DNA from: Cyclina sinensis
Taxonomy: Eukaryota; Mollusca; Bivalvia; Venerida; Veneridae
Assembly (NCBI GenBank): GCA_012932295.1
Contig: JAAONU010000016.1
Coordinates: 39,773,241-39,837,240, forward strand
Length of the DNA: 64,000 nt
Direction of reading: 5' to 3'
This document shows positions 59,845-64,000 of the stretch, in pieces (position 1 is the stretch's first letter; each line of letters opens with the position of its first letter). Position numbers and translations under genes: made by a program. The notes beneath the pieces are model-generated. The model was not told the DNA's origin. It ran no database searches and worked only from the letters and a program-made list of their open reading frames with translations.

Positions 59845-60575
59845 TGGCGAAGTTTACGGAATGTTCTGTCATAATAAAAGGCTGCCTGGTCCCCAGCTCT
59901 CTGGGCTAAACGTCGAATTTGCTCCATATATTGCATGAGGGATGGTATCAACAAGGGTTGGCTTTCTGTCAGTATGGATATATATTTATGAAATGCTGTA
60001 TTCCATTGGTTCAGAGAGACTATGCGTTTGTGCTGAGGCAATTTTTGCAGAGCGACTGTGCCATTTGTACTCTCCAGCAATCTGAAAAAGTCGTTGCTTT
60101 CCGTCTCTTCAGCTAACAATGATGCGAGATCAATATACTCATTTGCCCAAATTCGGCCCTTCAGTTTGGAATCTATTCCTAAAAGAAAGGATGGGGGAGA
60201 GTGTGAAAATGGGTCGTTACCTGGTCTGGTAGCTGTAACAGGATGTTCCTGAGGGTGTTGATCTGGATACATAGCACCATTTAAATTTTCCTGTAATGGA
60301 ATAGCAGGGTCGGAAGGAGAGGCATGTGACGTGGGATCCACTACTTTCATTTCTATTAAGGTGTCAACCACGGCTTTGGTGACGGTTGGAACCATTTCGG
60401 ACATAATGTCTCTCATCATTTGTCTCTGGACACTGGCCTGCAGCCGGGTGTCGGAGGAGTCCCCAAGTGGGCTGGTAGTTTCCACAGGAGGTTGATGAGG
60501 TGGCCGTCTAGGGCGATTTTGTCGGGTATCATCACTAAAACGTGCAGGTGCTTTTCGTTTCCGCTGTGGAGGCAT
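59799..60575 (-). CDS. Gag-like ORF of the YR retroelement
   Basis: 258 residues if translation starts at MPPQRKRKAPARF (ATG at 60575); the frame extends 19 codons further upstream. The N-terminus is basic and proline-rich; the middle has 'LLGIDSKLKGRIWANEYIDL', typical of gag-like proteins in DIRS-group elements, and the C-terminus has 'QRAGDQAAFYYDRTFRKLRQ'. No zinc knuckle. A splice-acceptor-like ATTTCCAG stands directly before CCACTATG, so an upstream leader exon is possible. Confidence 0.8.
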   Translation of the reverse strand: MPPQRKRKAPARFSDDTRQNRPRRPPHQPPVETTSPLGDSSDTRLQASVQRQMMRDIMSEMVPTVTKAVVDTLIEMKVVDPTSHASPSDPAIPLQENLNGAMYPDQHPQEHPVTATRPGNDPFSHSPPSFLLGIDSKLKGRIWANEYIDLASLLAEETESNDFFRLLESTNGTVALQKLPQHKRIVSLNQWNTAFHKYISILTESQPLLIPSLMQYMEQIRRLAQRAGDQAAFYYDRTFRKLRQCEPSLSFAELHAST

Positions 60576-61555
60576 AGTGGCTGGAAATTTAATGAAAACA
60601 TACATGTATGTAAAAAGAAGTACTAGAAACATTTAACCAAAACATCAAGTGTAAATAATTTTCATTTAAATCAACTGACTAATCTGTCAATGTGTTATAA
60701 CCATTATCAAAACACATTAATCTGCCGAAGCTTTAATAGCAAATGCTTTAAAAATGGAAATACTAACGTATTCCCTTGAAGAAACAATAGTTTATTTCTT
60801 GCCGTTTTAACGAACAAAAACTAGGTAAGAATACTACCGTATTCTGCTCGTAATAAACTAATAATACCATCATATGATAACTGCCAAAAATACTAACGTA
60901 TTTTTGTGACTGAAAACTAACGTATTTCAGTCGTTAATAAAATGTATAGAACAAATATCTATGACTGAAATACTAACATATTCCAATCATTTATCAGAGA
61001 AATAGATAGAATACTACCGTATTCTAGCAAATACTACCGTATTCTGCCAAATACTACCGTATAATGGCACTAATAAATATTATTGCATTGCAATAGAAAC
61101 TTATGTACTTTAAATTGATGAAGGCAGAACTTCCAACCAGTTTTTAAAGGTCCAAATTGTATTTCATAACTGAAATACTAACATATTACAGTTGTTATTA
61201 AATAAAGCAATAAATGCATTAATAACATAAAATAGTTATACTAATGCAGAAATACTAACATATTTCAATCATAACTTAATAAATTCTAGGAAAAAAATAC
61301 ACAGATAACTCATTAACTGTCAACATGATTCTCTGCATGTAAGGAAAACACATGCATTCGTGATGAAAATTTCATAGTATTTTGTACTTGTCTATGTTAC
61401 TTGAACTATTTGAGCATGTTAACATAATGAAACAAAGATGTAAATAGCCAGATGTACATGTAGGCTAAAGAGTTCTAAAAGCAAAAACATCAGTCACATA
61501 TCACAAAGTTGAAGCTATTCACAGTTGTAATCACTTTTCACCATGTTTACATCAA
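60576..61555 (-). other. Leader region between SGNH and gag ORFs
   Basis: No ORF. It is dominated by the palindrome array (60759-61264). The part 61270-61555 is plain AT-rich sequence. Confidence 0.5.
60759..61264. repeat. Array of about ten AATACTAMCGTATT quasi-palindromes
   Basis: Copies at about 60759, 60830, 60889, 60913 (broken), 60968, 61010, 61030, 61050, 61174 and 61251. Each has AATAC and GTATT (or ATATT) arms around TAAC/TACC, usually extended to GAATAC..GTATTC or GAAATAC..GTATTTC. Compensating changes at the flanks keep several pairs. Spacing is irregular (about 19-75 bp). Confidence 0.85.
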
Positions 61556-62185
61556 TTATTTACTAGCGTAGATAATTGCACCACGTAAACTACGGTAGTA
61601 ACGAAGCATTCCGTCATCATTAAAATGTACACCATCACAGAAAATAGGTTGAGTTGGATATTTCACCCCCGAGATCTTCCAGTACAAAATGTCACAGTGA
61701 CGACATTCGTTTTTTAACATCTTATTTACTTCTAAAGTGCGCGTGAAATAATCGGCCGAAGAGATGTGACGAGGAGTTAACCTAGGTATCAGGTGCACTA
61801 TCACCACAGATTGAACGTTATATCGTGCACGCCATGTGGTTGCCAAATTCACTACCTTCAGCGAAATTAAATCACAAACATCTCTTCGCGAATCTAAATC
61901 GTTTCCTCCAAAATGTAACACCAACACTTTTGGCCTGAATGTAGCAATGCTCCTTTCCCAGCGAGTAACATGGACTCGGTTGTTGACACATCCACCTGAT
62001 ATTCCATGCAAATAAATCGGCGGGTAATTGTTTAGATTAAATAAATTATTGGCATTGTGTTGTCGAACTAAATAATTTTGGAGTCTGTTGATATGAGATG
62101 TACCTAATACCAACGTACACATCTTTAACCAATATATAGTCTGTATTGAAGCGTGACTTAAATGTTGAATTCCGTCGGTCAGCAA
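61556..62185 (-). CDS. SGNH/GDSL-type hydrolase ORF, retroelement-associated
   Basis: 209 residues. Block I reads VLGTSHINRL (Ser30, with Thr in place of Asp of GDS), block II Gly in HGISGGC, block III HFGGNDLD (Asn95), and block V CDGVHFNDDG (Asp184, His187). All four catalytic positions are kept. Similar SGNH ORFs are carried by some Ngaro-type and other retroelements, so it probably belongs to the element whose gag ORF starts 980 bp downstream on the same strand; a separate host gene is possible. No signal peptide is evident. Start at the first ATG. Confidence 0.75.
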   Translation of the reverse strand: MLTDGIQHLSHASIQTIYWLKMCTLVLGTSHINRLQNYLVRQHNANNLFNLNNYPPIYLHGISGGCVNNRVHVTRWERSIATFRPKVLVLHFGGNDLDSRRDVCDLISLKVVNLATTWRARYNVQSVVIVHLIPRLTPRHISSADYFTRTLEVNKMLKNECRHCDILYWKISGVKYPTQPIFCDGVHFNDDGMLRYYRSLRGAIIYASK

Positions 62186-62617
62186 TGAGCACAGATGCTT
62201 GTTTAGTGGTTATTTAAATATTTGTCTGCATATGCACTATCCATAGACTCTAATATAAATAGAAGATGACAATGTCAAAATGTAAACAAAAAAATATTTC
62301 CGAAAATTTAAACAAAAACCGTTGATTTTCCTGGCAATTACTGGTCCCAACCGTTAGAGGGATAGGTTATCTCTTTAACTCCACCAATATCCAGACACAT
62401 ACTTATAAAATAGAAGAGAAATCATCAAATAATCTACGTTTGACGCGACGGGGGCTCCTGCATTCGAATGGATCCCAGGTATTCTTTCGCCGCAATACAG
62501 TTAGGGTACCAGTCATGACTATCGAACCGTACAGCGTTTCTTCCGCACGTGTTGTGTTGTACAGCCACACCCTTTGTCATTGCGGTAAGTTCCATTTCTG
62601 TTTTTCTGATTTTTAAA
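62186..62617. promoter_or_regulatory. Divergent spacer between SGNH ORF and PIF1 helicase
   Basis: 432 bp, head to head. It includes a canonical-looking intron pair, donor GTAAGT at 62585 and acceptor ATTTTACAG ending at 62649, 65 nt apart, with an ATG at 62515. That upstream frame does not join the helicase frame in phase. Promoter role is inferred only. Confidence 0.3.
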
Positions 62618-63940
62618 ATGTTAAGTTGTAACCAAGCACTATTTTACAGTTATGCTTGCACTGGACATAATATTGTACTGACTGGTCAAGGTGGCAGTGG
62701 TAAATCTTATGTAGTAAATAAATTTGCTACTGAAATGATTGCCCGAGGGAAAAATGTTTCAGTAACATGTAGCACCGGTATTGCTGCATCACAATTCAAG
62801 AACGGACAAACCATACACCGTTGGTCTGGATATGGAGATGGAAGTATTTTGGAAAAAGAAATGTTAAGATTGATAAATAATGATGAAAAATATGCCAAAA
62901 CCAAAGAAAGAATTCAAAAGTGTAATATACTCATTATTGACGAGTGCTCTATGATCAGTAAAAAATTGTTTCAAACAGTAGATACAATTTGTAGGGCTGT
63001 AAGAAAATCTCACAGGTACTTTGGAGGTTTGCAGGTTATTCTCTCAGGTGATTTCTTTCAACTACCACCTGTATGTGATTTGTTATATGGGGACAATGGC
63101 AAATACTGTTTTGAATCGCCATACTTTTTTAAAGCTATACCTCATCATATACAGTTACAAAAGATTTTCAGACAGTCTAATGATAAACTGGTATCGGCTG
63201 TTAATGAACTAGAAAGGGGTATGCCAACAGATAAGACAATTGCTTTCTTGAAAACACTCGAGAGACAAATTCCACAAACTCAAAACACTGTATATCTGTT
63301 TTCTCGAACTTTTAAAACTAATTTATTTAATTACGACAAATTGAATGAAATGCCTGGAAGTGTGCATGTATGTAATTCTACTGACGAGGGTGACAGTTTT
63401 TATTTAAATAGATTCCCTGCTCCTAAAAGATTATGTTTAAAAGTTGGATGTCCTGTAATGTTAGTGGTCAATTTAAGCGACAGTTTAGTAAATGGGTTAA
63501 TTGGTGACGTCTTTAAAATTTCACCCGATGAAGTTCAGGTGTACTTTAGTCAGAAGGAAGAAACCGTTTCAATATGTCGTCATTTATTTACAAAAATAGA
63601 TCCCGATTCCAAAAAAACTCTTGCCAAAAGATTGCAATTTCCGCTTATTCTTGCTTTTGGCATAACCATTCATAAATCACAAGGCATGAATCTACATTCT
63701 GTAGTAGTGGACTGTGAAGATGCAAACATTCCAGGACAAATTGGCGTTGCAATAGGTCGTGCAGTTAATGTAGATCAGTTGCAAGTAAAAAACTTCAAAC
63801 GGCGCTTGGTAAAAGAACACCCATTTAAAGTAAAAAAATTTTACACTGACAGCACTGCTGTTTTTTTTGGAAGACTGTATATGCTGCAGACAGGAATTCC
63901 TTTCAGTAACGGAAGAGCAAGATCTGTTATCATCGTTTAG
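62618..63940 (+). CDS. PIF1-type DNA helicase (SF1B)
   Basis: 440 residues from ATG 62618. Helicase motifs in order: Walker A GQGGSGKS (23-30), Ia STGIAAS, Walker B IIDECSM (Asp108, Glu109), motif III GDFFQLPP (144-151), FRQ (motif IV region), IHKSQGM (motif V, about 351-357) and VAIGRA (motif VI, Arg381). PIF1 enzymes unwind 5'-3' at G4s, forks and R-loops. It is shorter than cellular PIF1 (no long N-terminus), like the lineage-specific PIF1 copies often found near mobile DNA. The last 25 residues (after VFFGRLY) look unlike protein, whereas another frame continues open; see findings. Divergent from the SGNH ORF. Confidence 0.9.
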   Translation: MLSCNQALFYSYACTGHNIVLTGQGGSGKSYVVNKFATEMIARGKNVSVTCSTGIAASQFKNGQTIHRWSGYGDGSILEKEMLRLINNDEKYAKTKERIQKCNILIIDECSMISKKLFQTVDTICRAVRKSHRYFGGLQVILSGDFFQLPPVCDLLYGDNGKYCFESPYFFKAIPHHIQLQKIFRQSNDKLVSAVNELERGMPTDKTIAFLKTLERQIPQTQNTVYLFSRTFKTNLFNYDKLNEMPGSVHVCNSTDEGDSFYLNRFPAPKRLCLKVGCPVMLVVNLSDSLVNGLIGDVFKISPDEVQVYFSQKEETVSICRHLFTKIDPDSKKTLAKRLQFPLILAFGITIHKSQGMNLHSVVVDCEDANIPGQIGVAIGRAVNVDQLQVKNFKRRLVKEHPFKVKKFYTDSTAVFFGRLYMLQTGIPFSNGRARSVIIV

Positions 63941-64000
63941 TATGTCCTCTGATAATGATTCGGCAGGTTCATCGTCTGAGGAAATATTACATCATGACAT

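Noticed and set aside
60416..60601. Alternative leader ORF over gag
   Set aside because: Overlaps gag in another frame with low-complexity composition; treated as a shadow.

Overview
The window is eukaryotic nuclear DNA, AT-rich, with spliced genes and many dispersed repeats. I infer a bivalve mollusc, possibly a venerid clam. Reasons: intron repeats of the bivalve 'pearl' type (TIR-like ends around tandem cores of about 145-166 bp, full of TCAAGGTCA motifs), tRNA-derived SINEs, a Schlafen-like gene and a single-exon NXPE gene. No search was run, so the species is not asserted.

Layout. (1) 1-1496, minus: the 5' half of a Schlafen-like gene; four exons join in phase and the gene runs off the left edge. 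It diverges from (2) 3.6-24.5 kb, plus: a complete FYVE zinc-finger gene with 12 coding exons, 593 aa and two FYVE-type fingers, resembling the Rabenosyn/Vac1 group. Its introns hold a 56-bp minisatellite of about 49 copies, a 45-bp minisatellite that copies the exon 9 splice donor, two SINEs and several pearl-like repeats. (3) 24.5-28.6 kb: intergenic. (4) 28.6-39.8 kb: a repeated block interrupted by a 6,613-bp element with 38-bp perfect terminal inverted repeats and a CCGG target duplication; the uninterrupted site survives in the second copy at 55.8 kb. (5) 42.0-43.7 kb, minus: an intact NXPE family gene. (6) 45.5-56.0 kb: a second copy of the block, LINE fragments, a SINE with a matching empty site, a TTAA MITE, and a 3.9-kb inversion that can be read from the two block copies. 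(7) 56.0-62.2 kb, minus: a tyrosine-recombinase retroelement (Ngaro/DIRS type) with gag-like, RT-RNase H and recombinase ORFs, probable split direct repeats, an array of AATAC..GTATT palindromes and an SGNH hydrolase ORF. (8) 62.6-64.0 kb, plus, divergent: a PIF1-type helicase gene whose C-terminus seems frame-shifted at a run of eight T.

The host genes (Schlafen-like, FYVE, NXPE) do not form an obvious pathway. The FYVE protein should act on PI3P-bearing endosomes and NXPE in the secretory/membrane system. The most unusual part is the right end, where YR retroelement, SGNH hydrolase and PIF1 helicase sit together. Duplicated blocks with filled and empty sites let several insertions and one inversion be polarised from this window alone.
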